In this document: positions 1 through 11,880 of the stretch, one piece after another
Position numbering within the stretch: the first letter of the stretch is position 1
How the letters are laid out: the number at the start of each line of letters is the position of its first letter
Origin: Euborellia annulipes
Lineage: Eukaryota > Arthropoda > Insecta > Dermaptera > Anisolabididae
Assembly (NCBI GenBank): GCA_023213315.1
Contig: JAKCPI010008049.1
Span: 1 to 64,000 of the forward strand
Reading direction: 5' to 3'
DNA length: 64,000 bases
Notes under the pieces: model-generated
Told to the model about the DNA's origin: nothing
The model's input: only the letters and a program-made list of their open reading frames with translations
The model's database searches: none
Made by a program: the position numbers and the translations under genes

Positions 1-97
1 TCTCATTTAAAATTAGGCCATTTAAGACTTTAAACTTGATACTCGAATATATCTATTGGGGTCCAGGCATTTTTATTTAAGCCATTTGGTATCCAAA
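1..97 (-). mobile_element. tRNA-derived SINE fragment cut by the window start
   Basis: Reverse body sequence containing GGGGTCCAGGCATTTTTATT and ATTTGGTATCCAAATGG. It abuts the family D MITE fragment at 98. Confidence 0.7.
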
Positions 98-249
98 TGG
101 CCCAGAATCTTCTAAATATTATTATTTGATTTATAAAACTAGCTAGCAATCATTTAGAAAATTGATCTTGGTGGCCAATATTCGCGCCTCCCTTAGACTA
201 GTCCGCGCCTCCTAGGGAGGCGCCCTCCCCAATTTGGAAAACGCTGCTC
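98..249. mobile_element. hAT-type MITE family D, right-half fragment
   Basis: Carries the CGCGCCTCC block and ends AATTTGGAAAACGCTG at 249. Its left half is replaced by a SINE fragment. Confidence 0.55.
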
Positions 250-411
250 TAGACCGCAAGAGATGGCGTTATTTCTGTCCATAGGAAACAAGCGTTTTAT
301 TCCATTTCATTTGAAAGGTTCCAGCCAATTAATTAAAAACAAAAATTGGTATTTTTTTAACACAGCTTAATTATCTATAAGATAAATTTTTTAAAATATC
401 TTTGCAGATTT

Positions 412-856
412 AGATGCAAGAACAAAGAAATAAAATAAAATTTTATTAATCAGGATTTATTTGTGCTGAGACGACCAGCTGCATGCAATACACATTGGTT
501 TCGGTTCAAAGAATTATCTTCAGGTCTGTAAATTACATAGAGTTATTAACAAACATGCACAACACCCACAAATATGTCATTTAAGGATATTATTTCCAAA
601 AAAAAAAAAAAAAAACTCACCACCAAATGCTTTGTTTCGTGATTAAAAAATAGAAAATAGTGAGTTTTTTTTTTGGAATCTTATCCTTGGATTTTTGGGG
701 ATATTGCTTGTTTGTTAATAATACCTATTATGTAATTTTACAGTCCTAAAGATGGTTCTATGAACCCAAACCAATGTATTATTGCACTTAGTCAAATCTC
801 AGCACAAGTAAATCTTGATAAATCAAATTTTATTTTATTTCTTTTATTCTTACGTC
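412..856. mobile_element. Hammerhead-bearing foldback element E1, copy a
   Basis: Inverted repeat with arms near 412-545 and 735-856. The left arm in minus sense has core CTGAAGA, a weakened stem II, GAAA and a stem III of ACC/GGT type ending in GTC, then GTCT pairing with AGAC. The right arm keeps stem II but has lost core bases. Confidence 0.6.
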
Positions 857-957
857 AATCTATATAACTTTTAAGCATAAAATAAAGTTATTTAGAAGGA
901 GACGAAAAGAAGAAATTATCACTTGATATAATTGGAGGTTTACTTCTTTTAGAAATC

Positions 958-1604
958 CGTACGATGGAGTTCCTGTAATTAAAACAAAGTATTTTACTTT
1001 ATTATGCAGGAATTTTATTGCCAGACAACTGTTGTGTGCACATTCTCACAGTTTCGGTCCTAAAAGGACCATCATCAGGCCTGAAACATCAAATTGTTTT
1101 CTTTAACCTTTATGCAACACCGGGCCAATCTTTCATATGATTACATATTCATTTTCTTCACAATACAATGAATGAACATCACAATTATGATTTTTTTTCA
1201 AAAAAATTGTCATTAAAAACCGAAAAGAATTTTACATCCATGTATTCCTTGTCTCTGATTTAAATATATATTGCCCCAAAGGGGGGTGAAATGCCATGAA
1301 TTATATATATGGAGTGGGAGAATACTTTAATTTGTTTTAGATTTCCGACTACTTTAGTGTGTAATGACAGATTTTTTTGAACCTGACGTAAATTTTTTAT
1401 TAATTTATTTTCCCACTATCGAAGATTTGGCCCGGTGTTGCATAAAGGTTAAGAAAACAATTTATATGTTTCAGGCCTGATGATGGTCCTTTTAGGACCG
1501 AAACTGTGAGAATTTGCACTCCACAGTTGTCTGGCAATAAAATTCCTGCATAATAAAAAGTAAAAATACTTTGTTTTAATTACCGTGAACTCCATCGTAT
1601 ACCA
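958..1604. mobile_element. Hammerhead-bearing foldback element E2
   Basis: Long inverted repeat whose arms each hold a hammerhead-like fold. In the right arm (plus strand) stem I TCAGGC (1471-1476) pairs with GTCTGG (1529-1534). The core CTGATGA is at 1477-1483, an extra T at 1484, stem II GGTCC...GGACC, GAAA at 1500-1503, and a six-pair stem III (AACTGTG-type strand against CACAGT) ending in GTT, the predicted cleavage site after 1528. The left arm at about 1021-1086 (minus sense) keeps the same parts. No ORF. Confidence 0.75.
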
Positions 1605-1605
1605 G

Positions 1606-1639
1606 GGAGGCGCGCCTCACAGTTTGGAAAACGCTGCTC
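1606..1639. mobile_element. hAT-type MITE family D, terminal fragment
   Basis: GGAGGCGCGCCTC to GTTTGGAAAACGCTG only. Followed by the same CTCTAGAC flank as the 98-249 fragment, showing that the pair arose by local duplication. Confidence 0.55.
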
Positions 1640-1806
1640 TAGACCGCAAGAGATGGCGTTATTTCTGTCCATAGGGAAACAAGCGTTTTATTCCATTTCA
1701 TTTGAAAGGTTCCAGCCAATTAATTAAAAGCAAAAAATTAATTATTTTTTAACACAATGATTAATTATCTATAAGATAAATTTTTTAAAATATCTTTGCA
1801 GATTTA

Positions 1807-2252
1807 GATGCAAGAACAAAGAAATAAAATAAAATTTTATTAATCAGGATTTATTTGTGCTGAGACGACCAGCTGCATGCAATACATTGGTTTCGGTTCA
1901 AAGAATTATCTTCAGGTCTGTAAATTACATAGAGTTATTAACAAACATGCACAACACCCACAAATATGTCATTTTAAGGATATTATTTCAAAAAAAAAAA
2001 AAAAAAAAAAACTCACCACCAAATGCTTTGTTTCGTGATTAAAAAATAGAGAAAATAGTGAGTTTTTTTTTTGGAATCTTACTATCCTTGGATTTTTGGG
2101 GATATTGCTTGTTTGTTAATAATACCTATTATGTAATTTACAGTCCTAAAGATGGTTCTATGAACCCAAACCAATGTATTGCATTTGGTCGTCTCAGCAC
2201 AAATAAATCCTGATAAATCAAATTTTATTTTATTTCTTTGTTCTTGCATCTC
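1807..2252. mobile_element. Hammerhead-bearing foldback element E1, copy b
   Basis: Second copy of E1 within a tandem duplication of this region. Hammerhead-like sequence at 1859-1924 (minus sense) and 2139-2198 (plus sense). The two arms have decayed at different positions: left has core CTGAAGA but weak stem II; right has stem II GGTTC/GAACC but core CTAAAGA and CAAA for GAAA. Confidence 0.6.
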
Positions 2253-2475
2253 AATCTGTAACTTTTAAGCAAAGTAAAGTTATACAACGTCTGCAAGTAT
2301 TTCTTGCACGGTTTCGTTTGTTAAAATATTTTTTGTAAGTCTCCTGTTCTGTCAGCTACATGACAATTAAATAAGTAAGCCCTATGTGCAAAAAATTTTC
2401 AAACTAAATAAGCCTAATGGTTCCAAGAGTGTAGAAATCCAAAAAAAATTCTAATTTTTTTCTAACAATAATAAC

Positions 2476-2858
2476 TAGGGTCCGACCGAAACAAGATTTT
2501 CAACCGAAACCGAATATTCGGCCTCAACCTTAGTTTCGGCCGAAACCGTAACCGAAACCGAAACTTGTAATTCCTATAAATTTTTTTTTTCATTTTACCT
2601 TTTTTTTTTTTGAATTTTTTTCCCTCTCGTGAAAATCATTTTACCTTTTTTTTAGGGAGACTAAATTTTTTTTCTCCCTCAAGTGCAAATTATTTGACCT
2701 TTTTTTTTTGCATGCGAGTCTCATCCCATTTTTTCAGACTCTGGTTTCGGCCAGCCGAAAGGTTCGGCTACTTTTTGGCCGAAACCGAAACACGGCCGAA
2801 ACCATGATTTTTGGCCGAAACTGGCCGAAACCGAAACCGAATATTCGGTCGGTTCCTA
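2476..2858. mobile_element. hAT-type MITE with ATAATAAC duplication
   Basis: Terminal sequence TAGGGTCCGACCGAA at the left and TTCGGTCGGTTCCTA at the right are inverted repeats. Flanked by ATAATAAC at 2468-2475 and 2859-2866. The inside is rich in GGCCGAAACC repeats. No transposase. Confidence 0.75.
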
Positions 2859-2859
2859 A

Positions 2860-3190
2860 TAATAACATACTGTAATATGGAGAGAATTTTTTTTTGGTAA
2901 CTATCTATAGATTTACTTCTTTCAATTCAAGTTTGTTTCATATAAATTTTATACTAATTATTTATTTATTAAAAATTTTATTAAGCCCTTAGAAATTTTG
3001 TTTAAAAATTAAATGGATTCCTATTCCTTTTTTGTGATGATTTAGAAATATTTTTTACTATTTAATAAAATTAAAATCTTGCGCAAAACTTAGAAACTAT
3101 GTCAAAAATAATCAAATAAGTATTTATTAAAAAATGAATGTTCTAATAATACATAATTTAAAAAATATACATTGGTCTTTTAAAATTATC
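2860..3190. other. AT-rich intron sequence, nothing recognised
   Basis: No repeat end, ORF or balanced island seen. Confidence 0.5.
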
Positions 3191-3600
3191 GAATTTGAGA
3201 CAGGTTGCTAGACAAGATAAGCCTGACTAGCTTCCTCGGTGGCGGTTGTTGCAACGGATGCTAATCAAGCCACTGTTGTGCAAACTACTCGCTTATTGTC
3301 TTGTAAATTTGGCAGTTGGAATGTTGTCATCACATAGGGCAGTACGATAGATTTAAACTCTTGGTCTCTCTCCGTTTTCACTTTTTTCAAACAGCGGCGG
3401 TTTACTCGCGTGGGTGCATATGTCTTTGTGCGTGAACATGTGTGTGTGTATAGAGTATGTCTGTGTGTGAGTGCGCAGCACACTTGCCCAACGCGAACGC
3501 CAAGTTAGAACCAAACCGAATCCGCTCAGCTGAGTGTCGAAACGAACCTGAGCATGGAGAGAAGTGCTTGCGCAAGTGCCACCAAGAAGATCGCCAGGTA
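3190..3600 (+). other. Candidate plus-strand promoter and first exon
   Basis: This 400-bp island has near-balanced composition. On the plus strand an ATG at 3554-3556, with an in-frame TAG upstream, opens 14 codons beginning MERSACASAT. It ends in GCC AG followed by GTAAAA (3598-3603), a reasonable donor. This would be an exon of a transcript antisense to ftz-f1 or a nested gene. No downstream exon is identifiable. A minus-strand open frame (3353-3628) crosses the same interval but shows no known motif. Could also be an enhancer. Confidence 0.3.
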
Positions 3601-3604
3601 AAAA

Positions 3605-4880
3605 AATAAAAAATAAAATCACCAACAAACAAAAATATTATTTTCATAAAATTAAAATTTAACCATCAATAGAGGGAAAAAAACATAACGGTACTAAAAA
3701 CATACTCTTATTAGGTAAGTCATGAATGAATATGATCTCCACCCACCACCCACACTCAACAAACCGGTATAAAAAGAACAAATTTTGATATTCATAAGCA
3801 AAAAAAAAAAATAAGAAGATATTTTGAAATGATAATTCTTAAGGAGGGGGGAGTTGTTTCCTGTCTCACAAGGACCTAGCACTCGCCTGGACGATAGGCA
3901 ACCAAATAGGCCCTAATGACAGCCAGAGATCACTCGGAGATGCTTTTTATTTCAATTGCGTGATAAGTGAAACCGGATTGAGATGATGTCACATCTCCCT
4001 TCTTTATAAACAAAGTTACCATAAGTATATGACATACATTATCTAAGAATTTATTTGGAAATAATACGGGGAGGGGTAAAAATAGAATTCGAAGATTGAG
4101 TTAATAAAAAGATTGTGAATTTTATACTACTGTAAGTTTCAGAGCCTATTATTATAAAGGCCAATATTAGGATATACAGTAGAATACATATATTTGTAAT
4201 TACTTATTTGTTCCCACCAAAGTCGTGTTTAATGGGAGTAAAACTAAGTGGTATGATCAATGTCGGAGTTAGGTCGGCTTACAGTGCTCTAAATTGAACC
4301 CTTTCAGGGCCAGAAGGATAAAAGCAGGGACTAAATTTCGACTTGTGAATTAATTGTTGAAACTTCAACAGTTCAAAAAATTTATTTTGTTTCCTTTCAG
4401 TTCTATATAAACTTGATTTCCAAAATTTTATTATTTACGAAACACAAATAAATAGTAAAATCTTGGTAAAATAGCATTAAAAAAAAAGTATAATCATATC
4501 AAAAATATATTCTAATAGTAAGGGGATTTCCATTCATGGACTAGTTAAACTTTATAATAACTTTAGGGAGCTATGACTAATAGCTGGCCTTTCCAAAATA
4601 TTTCTTTCTTAATTCAAATTATATCTATTTTCAAAAGATTGTATTTATTATTAAATTTTCTCTTCTAAGATGCCAATTCATGATCAATTCTTTTTGTTAT
4701 TATAACAACTTAACGTCTAACATGAGAAATTCTTAGATTGGATTTAAATTTATATAAATACCAATTTCTAATCAAATTTTCAAAATATGATATGCTTATC
4801 GCTGTTCTTAAGAATTTTTTTTTGCTTTGAATTGTGTCACTTGATCGTTTTGTTATTTATTATTATAGCTTGGTTTAAAA
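3605..4880. other. AT-rich intron sequence, nothing recognised
   Basis: Short open frames only. A GTGGGTGGTGGGTGGAG-type stretch near 3740 (minus strand) is the only compositional feature. Confidence 0.5.
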
Positions 4881-5085
4881 GTATCCAAAATGGCTGTCGG
4901 AATTTTGCAATAAGGCAGGTTCTGTTGTCGTCGTTGTCGTTGCTACTTGTTTTCCTTTGATTTCGCCTGGGTCAATTAACGTCCATGGAGGCCGTTGTCA
5001 TGGCAACGGCAAGACGCCAAGATTGAGATGGGTAGAGGTTCACTTTCCAAGGGGATTTATAATCAAGTCAATTAGGTCAAAAAAA
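4880..5085. promoter_or_regulatory. Candidate enhancer with a perfect RFX X-box
   Basis: A GC-balanced island holding GTTGTCATGGCAAC at 4994-5007, which fits the X-box RYYNYY-N2-RRNRAC at every position. It also has GGGTCAATTA near 4970 and AATTAGGTCA at 5070-5079, a near-consensus ROR half-site. Confidence 0.35.
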
Positions 5086-5188
5086 ATAACTAACTAACAA
5101 GATAATAAATTCTTTTATATATTTCCATATAAAGGAAAGAATAATGGAGTGGATAAAAATTATTGCTAAGATATTTTAAATTTAAAAA

Positions 5189-5768
5189 ATCTGGTGTGAC
5201 TGGTCGCACAGCACACAACTTTCTCTTATCCTTCAGCGAAAGAAAGTTGTGTACTGTCACACCAAATATTTTGTGTCGAGATATATTTAGTTCAAAATTT
5301 AACCATTTGCATTTCATAAAAAAAAGGAAAAAAATCTGAAATACTACATCAGTAAAGTGTGCTTCAAACAATTTTCAGGGCAAAATGAGAATATACATTT
5401 TAAAGATCCAAAAAATAATTGATTTATTTTAATCAAAATCATTAGAGTTTTTGAGAAATTCGAAAAAACTGAAAAAATACTTCAGTAAAGTACTAGTACT
5501 TTATGGCCGATTTTGTTCAAAAGCTTATTTTGACTGTGCGGGAGGGTACCTAAATTAAATATAAAATTTCAATCCGGTAGTTCGATTCCTTCATGTTAAA
5601 ATCGTTACAGACACACACAGTCAGACAGACCAATTTGCGGAACCCACTTTTTAGGACTTACAGTGAAACACAAAACGTATATATCCATCAAAATCTCGAT
5701 ATCGAATCTTTTACATGATCGCAATACTTTCTCTCTATATTACATATATAGGTAAGAGAAAGTAAAAA
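5189..5768 (+). repeat. Family A repeat, copy 1 (about 580 bp, nearly complete)
   Basis: Begins with a head hairpin, AATCTGGTGTGACTGGTCGC paired with a later GTCACACCA. It runs through conserved AAAGTACTAGTACTTTTTGG-like and TCAAAATCTCGATATCG blocks. It ends in a hairpin TACTTTCTCT...AGAGAAAGTA plus an A-run. No ORF, no clear target duplication; class unknown. Confidence 0.75.
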
Positions 5769-5769
5769 T

Positions 5770-7420
5770 ATATTGTTTAACTATTATAAACATGACATTT
5801 ATTTCTTGGGGGAAATTACTCCAAGTTAGAATTTGTGTCTTGATTACTTGAATATTATCAAATAAATAAGGGTAGACTAAAAAAAAAATTCTTCATATTT
5901 AAATAGATTAAAAAAGAATTTAAAAATTTGAATTTACAAAAAAAATTTTAATAAAAAAAAATTTAATTAAGGAATATTTGATCAACTCTAATGACCTTGT
6001 ATTAATTGAAAATAATAAATAAATATTTAAAAAGAATGATAAATATATTATTATTGATTTATCAGTCTGAAACTTACAAGTTAATAAAGCAATGTGAAAG
6101 GTAAAATGCGAAATGATGAGTAATGAAGTTTTAGAAGCCCCTCGAATTTCAAGGATCTTTCAAAGGACATTTGTTTCTCTTTTTATACTTTAACAATAAA
6201 GTATTTATTAAAGTTCTAGTATATTTATTTATATCGAGTTATAGAATTTTATTTGAAAAGAAGAATATATAATATTTTACAATAAAATTTTTATATAAAA
6301 TAAACTAGTGTAAGTCTTTTTTTTTTATTTAAACCGGAATCTATGATAGAGCTATTGAGGGAGCGGATATCCGGCATAAGAGCAAAACAGCATCAGTGGA
6401 CCAGGGCACGGCGACATAAATCGCCAATGATAATACGGTGGAAATTTTCCTATATTAAAAATTTTTTAAGACATCTAAATACTTTTTGTTTGGTTATTTT
6501 TTTTTTCTTTTTAACTAAATTCAAATTCGGAAAAAAAATTTAAATAAATGATAATGATGACCTACCCGTGATTGACAAATGAACGGATGTACTGTCCTCA
6601 AAACCTCCTCTTTTTAATTACAAATAAACCCCCCCTCCAGCATATCATGTAAATATAAATATATATAGAGAGTGAGAGGGGAGAAAATAAATATTAAATG
6701 AGCAATCGTTAATCAAAGGTTGATTAAGAGATAATTTTCAAAACGGCAAAATAAAATATAATTAATGAAATTCGATTTTGCAAAATATTAATAGAGAAAA
6801 CAATACGTCTTATAAAAAAAAAAACTATTGACTAATTTCTCATTAAATCCTGAAATATTTACTGAAATTACATAATATAAATAACCAACCAAACCGAACC
6901 GACATCTTTTGATTTATAAAGGATCCTTTATAGCTACTGAGTTATTAATTTTCGATAACGAGAGTGAAACGTTTCGGGTCAATCAATGAATAATCGATCA
7001 AAAGAGGATCCAATTAGGATCGTTGATAATAAATAAATATAAATGAATGATGGCAATTCAATTAAAATAAACAAATTATTAATTAGAAGAGGGGTGGGGA
7101 GGAATGAAATTTTTTTATTTATAATATTTTGAAATAGAATTAACCTAATTATTTTGGTGAAAAGTAAGAATGTTTGTTAAGTCAATTGAGAAAATTTTTA
7201 TTTTTGATGCCTAGGTGTTTTGATTAATTGCTCCAGAACGAATGTTAAACTATCAGGTACGCATGCCTAGTCCGCAAGTACCAGGTGATTAATCGAAATC
7301 TAATTAAATTATCAAATAAAATATTTCGTAAAGATTCACTTCTTTATTTGACCTAAATAAGTAAATAAAACACGTCATTCATTGATACAGACCAGAAATT
7401 TTGATTTTAATAATATTCAA
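5770..7420. other. AT-rich intron sequence, nothing firm
   Basis: A 66-codon plus frame at 6343-6543 runs into T-rich sequence and looks fortuitous. GGATCCTTTATAGC and GGATCCAATTAGGATCG near 6920-7020 are minor islands. Confidence 0.5.
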
Positions 7421-7432
7421 GACAGGGGCGTA

Positions 7433-7971
7433 TTTTTTTCGGAGGAGGGGGCCGAACTCTTTTTTAAATATTCCCCCCCCCCCTTATACACAAAAATATT
7501 TTAAAAATACCGGATATACCTGAGCCCCGTGGGTTCCGAGCCCTGTCAAAGACAAATTTTCAATTTTTTTTTAATCTAAGTTTTTTCTGTTTCCACATGA
7601 CCCTCGAGGGGTCCGGCTATCTAAAAGACAAATTTTTATTAATTTTTTTTTTGTTTTCACCTGAGCCTCAGGCACTCTCAAAGACAAATTTTCGTTAATT
7701 TTTTTTTATTTTTATCCATATTTTTCCGTTTTTATCTGAGCCCGGAGTGGCCTGGGTCCTCTCTAAGACAAAAGTTTGATAAAAAAAATTCTGATATATT
7801 AATAAATTTTATTTTTTTAATTCTTTTATTTATGCGACGCACTTTTTCAAACAAAAATATAGATATTGGCCATAAAAATATAGATATTAGCCGTATATAT
7901 GTATAGAGATTTGAAAAAAATTCGGGAGAGGCCCGGGCCCCCTAAGCCCCCTAGGCTTATATACGCTCCTG
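7433..7971. mobile_element. hAT-type MITE family H, copy 1
   Basis: Starts CAGGGGCGTAT and ends ATACGCTCCTG. Flanks ATTCAAGA and ATTCAAAA agree at seven of eight positions. Internal GC-rich GGGCCC blocks and four diverged internal repeats of a GACAAATTTT motif. Confidence 0.7.
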
Positions 7972-8294
7972 ATTCAAAACAAAAAAAAAAAAAAATATTT
8001 AAATAGATAAATAATTTCAGGTGTTATCATAAACACCTTCGGACTTCGGACCTTATGCACCCATTCCAAAAAAAAAAAAAAAAAAAAACAGTTCAATCAG
8101 TAGACATATGAACAAAATTTTCTTACTTTGAAATAACGGCTTCTTAATACATTTTTTTTCAATTTCCAAAATAAGTATAAGTATTTAATAATTTTGGGCT
8201 TGTATTAAAAGTGACATTATTTGGAAAGGTTTGTTAAATGCGTCGTTAATTGTTTAATAATAATGCATTTGATTGAAATTTTTAAAGGATTGTT

Positions 8295-8525
8295 GCCTTG
8301 TATACCATCGGTCGGGGGTTCGGATCCCAGGTAGTCCGATGATTTTATTTAAGCCAATTGGATACCAAATGGCTTAAATAAGAATGCCTGGACCCCAATA
8401 TATATATATTCATAAATAACGGTTATCGTAAAAGACTTATATGGCCTAAGTTGTCGAAAAGACTGTATGTACGTGCGTTTGAAGTTGAGAGTGAATGGGA
8501 AAAAAAAGTGTGAATGTTTAAAAAA
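8295..8525 (+). mobile_element. tRNA-derived SINE, 5'-truncated
   Basis: Begins within the tRNA-like head just before box B. Flanked by AAAGGATTGTT at 8284-8294 and 8526-8536. Confidence 0.85.
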
Positions 8526-8539
8526 AAAGGATTGTTAAA

Positions 8540-9715
8540 AGAATCACAAATACGAAGGTAAAATATTAGGCGCCTTTTATAGTAAAATACAAAGCCTTTA
8601 GAATTTTAAAAAATGTTAAACCAAGAGTGAATAATAGACTTAAAAAAAAACAAAATTATAAAATTTTAGTTCCGATATTTGTTGTTCCATATAGGCTAAG
8701 CTTAAACTAAAATATATCAGTGTAGGTAAAGATAAAACGAATGGATTTGAGCTTGAAAGTGTTAAAAAGAATATTTTTATCTGTGAACAGGCTGTAGAGG
8801 TGAAAAAAAAGACTCCTTTTCGTGATGAGAGCAGACAAGGGGCAGAGAGAGACCACAAAGCCTCTCTTTCAGGTGGCAGCCCTATTTTAGAAGGGACAAT
8901 ATTTGCCTGATTCTGATAGAAACTCAAGAAGAGATAGCCTAAATCCTGTCTAAAAACGAACCACTCCACTCTACTCACTCTTAAAATCGTTTAAAAGTTT
9001 CCTTTATTTCTCTCTCAAATGTATTTATTTTGATAAGAAAACTTATCTCAATGTAAAATAATTATTTTATTATTGTTATTATCAGTGTGAAATATTATAA
9101 TGTAAATATAATTTATTTTTAACTATAACTGATTATCTTCAATTAAAATAATCGAATAATTTTATCAGATTTAGTTATTAATAAACATATTAATATGGAT
9201 TAAAACACAGGAGGCTTCGATTCTCACGTTAGCCTTTTTTGTGGAATTACACAATCATATACAATTTTGTATTTTGATTTACCCAATTAAATAAAATGAA
9301 TTTTGAAAATATAATTATAGGTATGTTATAATAAAAAGAAAATGAAGCGATTAAATTAATTAAAAAAAAAAAAATTAATTAAAGTCCTTTTTGTTTTTGC
9401 CGGCTTATCGTCTTTATTGTAACAGTAGATCAAGGACGTTTCGGCCTCATCTACATTTACTTCCTCAAATATGAAAACTCGTTCATAGGAGGGAGTTTAA
9501 TTATTACTTAACAATTAATTCAAGGTAGTTTTAAAATAATAATTTTTACAAATAATGAAACTGGATTAAAATATTTTTTTTAGATCTTAGAATTGGAGGA
9601 GAAATTTTAGAGTAGAACTAATTTGAAATTTTGTTAAAATCGTAAAATAATAGATAGATAGGCCTATAAAAAAAAATATTCTAATCCTCAATTTAATATT
9701 AAATTAAAATTAAAT
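8540..9715. other. AT-rich intron sequence, nothing firm
   Basis: The 112-codon minus frame at 8640-8978 has no recognised domain. The 8800-8960 portion is slightly richer in GC. Confidence 0.5.
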
Positions 9716-9717
9716 AT

Positions 9718-9900
9718 ACAAATTAAAAACTAGGTTATTTGTTTCAAAGGTTTTATTAACTATAAAATAAACACGACGTTTCGACAATTCCTTGTCATCA
9801 TCAGAATGACAATCATACTTCTGATAATGACAAGGAATTGTGGAGATACGTATTTTATAATTAATAAAATCTTTGAAACAAATAACCTAGTGTTTAATTT
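9718..9900. mobile_element. Hammerhead-like foldback element E3
   Basis: Compact inverted repeat. The left arm in minus sense (9772-9815) reads CTGATGA, T, stem II GACAA/TTGTC, then GAAACGTC. No convincing stem I forms, so it is the weakest family of the group. Confidence 0.5.
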
Positions 9901-10144
9901 CTATATAAAATTTTAATTTTACAAGAACCTATTATCGAAAATTTAAAACTCACTTTATTAATATTTATAAAACTTTTAATTCAAAGTTCTAAAATTTTGA
10001 GATACTTTATTTATATTTTGGAAAATTGAAATCACTTCAGTCAGGAATTTAACTCGTTGAGTTTAAAGAAAAAATTTTATATATAATTTTTTTATCCAAA
10101 AGGCTTTGATCCTACTATTTGTTTAATTGGTTTATCAACTAAGA

Positions 10145-10353
10145 CAGGGATCGGCAACCTATTTTAGGTAGATGCTATTTTTCTTTAAATAATTTTAAAA
10201 AGTTTTCTAAAGAGCCGCATCAGGCCTTTATAAACTTATTTTTACAAAATAGAATTATTATACTTATAATATGTTGAATAAAAATATATTTTGGACATAA
10301 TGAAGAGCCACACGATTTGGATAAAAGAGCCACATGCGGGCTGCCGATCTCCG
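10145..10353. mobile_element. hAT-type MITE with AACTAAGA duplication
   Basis: Starts CAGGGATCGGCAACC and ends GGCTGCCGATCTCCG. Flanks AACTAAGA at 10137-10144 and 10354-10361 are identical. The AGAGCCACATGCGGGCTGCCGATC ending is split here as AGAGCCACATG and GGCTGCCGATC. Confidence 0.85.
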
Positions 10354-10364
10354 AACTAAGAAAA

Positions 10365-11160
10365 AAAATTTAGTAAGTTTCAAGCCAGGTTAAGTTTGAA
10401 TTTTTTTTTTGTGAAAAAATAATTATAAAAACATCATTAAATGGACCTTTTTTTATGAAATGGTTAATTGAACAACAAATGAAAATTCTGGAGGTATTTA
10501 CAGGCCAAATTTTATTACCACTATACAGTCAAACTGTATAGACAGTATAGTGGTAATAAAATTTGGCCTGTAAATACCTCCTTGTTGTTCCTCATTTGTT
10601 GTTCATCTATCTACACCAGGCTTTCCCAATCATCAATATGGTTAATTCTTTGAAAATTATATGCCTGTTTGGAAAAAAATATTCTATATATGCCAATTAT
10701 GATAAAATACCGATAGAGATTAGGATCAGAAATAAATTGTTGAGATCAAGAAAATTAACTTGATCTTTTCCGAACAGAAGACAAATGTGTTTATTTCAAA
10801 TACAAAATGTTTTTCCATAGTCTACCAACCATATCATATAAAAGGTCCATTAACTTAATGAAACAATAAAAATTGATTTTGTTTCATTTGAATTGAATTG
10901 GAAAGGATTTCTTGGGTTTAGAGGCCCGATATATCCGGGTCGGTGACACATGCTCTAGCGTTTTCAAGACCTTGATTGAGTCAGTGCATGTCAAAATCAG
11001 CACCTGAAGACGTGTATACCAACTTAAAAAAAAAATCTTTAAAAAGTGTCTCTCTTTAATTCATCGAGATGACCATGAAGGCCAAACGGCAAGAGATATT
11101 TATTTATTTATTAGAAAGTTAAGATGGCTGTCGAGGTCCAGCTCGAGTTTGATCAAATGT
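10365..11160. other. Intron sequence with one foldback and a small balanced island
   Basis: Apart from the foldback at 10469-10605, 10915-11030 is balanced in composition and contains TCAAGGTCT on the minus strand (10967-10975), one base from an FTZ-F1 site. Confidence 0.4.
10469..10605. repeat. Near-perfect foldback
   Basis: About 40-bp inner arms (GGAGGTATTTACAGGCC and complement) are exact around a short centre with ACAGTCAAACTGT. Outer GAACAACAAATGA arms also pair. No terminal motif or target duplication recognised. Confidence 0.6.
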
Positions 11161-11164
11161 TAAT

Positions 11165-11880
11165 TAAAAAATCTGTTGTGATTAGAATCCCATAGCAACT
11201 GAGTTCCAAAATTGACCACTTGCGTTTCATCAGTAAAAAGTAAAAAAGTCAATTGATTCAAAATTTCCATAAGCTGTGTGTATTTTAAATGGTGACTGCT
11301 TAAAATAAGCTATGGTTATTTTTCAAAACTTTAATCCCATCAATAGAAAATCCTAAATAAATACAAGATTTCATAATTTAAAAAAAAAATTTTAATGTGT
11401 AAAAAGTTCCAAAGGAAGCGAAATTTACATGCAAATCCCCATAGGGATTTAATATTGGCTCTATGGAAGGAAGAGCCGAAAAGTGAATTTGAAACTTCTG
11501 AAATACTACATCAGTAAACTGTACTTCAAACGGGTTTCACGAAAAATTTCACTGATATATTTTTTAAAGAACATCTAAAAAATAGTTAATTTATAAATTT
11601 TTAATCAAAATTGTTAGAGCCAATTTTGAGAAAATCAAAAAAAAAAACTGAAAAATTACTTCTGTAAACTACTAGTAGTTTTTAGCCGATTTTGTTCAAA
11701 AGCTTATTTTAATTGTCTGGGAGGGTACCTAACTTAAATATAAAATTTCAATCTCGTAGCTCATTTTATTCATTAATATTAAAATCGTTACACAAAGACA
11801 GATCAATTTGCAGAACCCACTTTTTTGGGCTCATGTATCCATTAAAATCACTTTCTCACTATATGTAAGAGAAAGTAAAA
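11165..11880 (+). repeat. Family A repeat, copy 2, diverged
   Basis: Same block order as copy 1 with a damaged head and an extra GGAAGAGCCGAAAAGTGAA block. Confidence 0.65.

Larger units (their letters stand above)
240..2290. repeat. Tandem segmental duplication, spacing about 1.39 kb
   Basis: 240-850 and 1630-2240 are nearly identical (MITE end, CTCTAGACCGCAAGAGATGG block, E1 foldback). Element E2 lies only in the first spacer. Small indels and a poly-A difference separate the copies. Confidence 0.75.

Noticed and set aside
5189..5768. Family A as a Helitron, because of its 3' terminal hairpin
   Set aside because: It does not end in CTRR, and insertion between A and T is not evident; left unclassified.
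7440..7970. GC-rich blocks as exons
   Set aside because: They lie inside a hAT-type MITE with terminal repeats and a target duplication.
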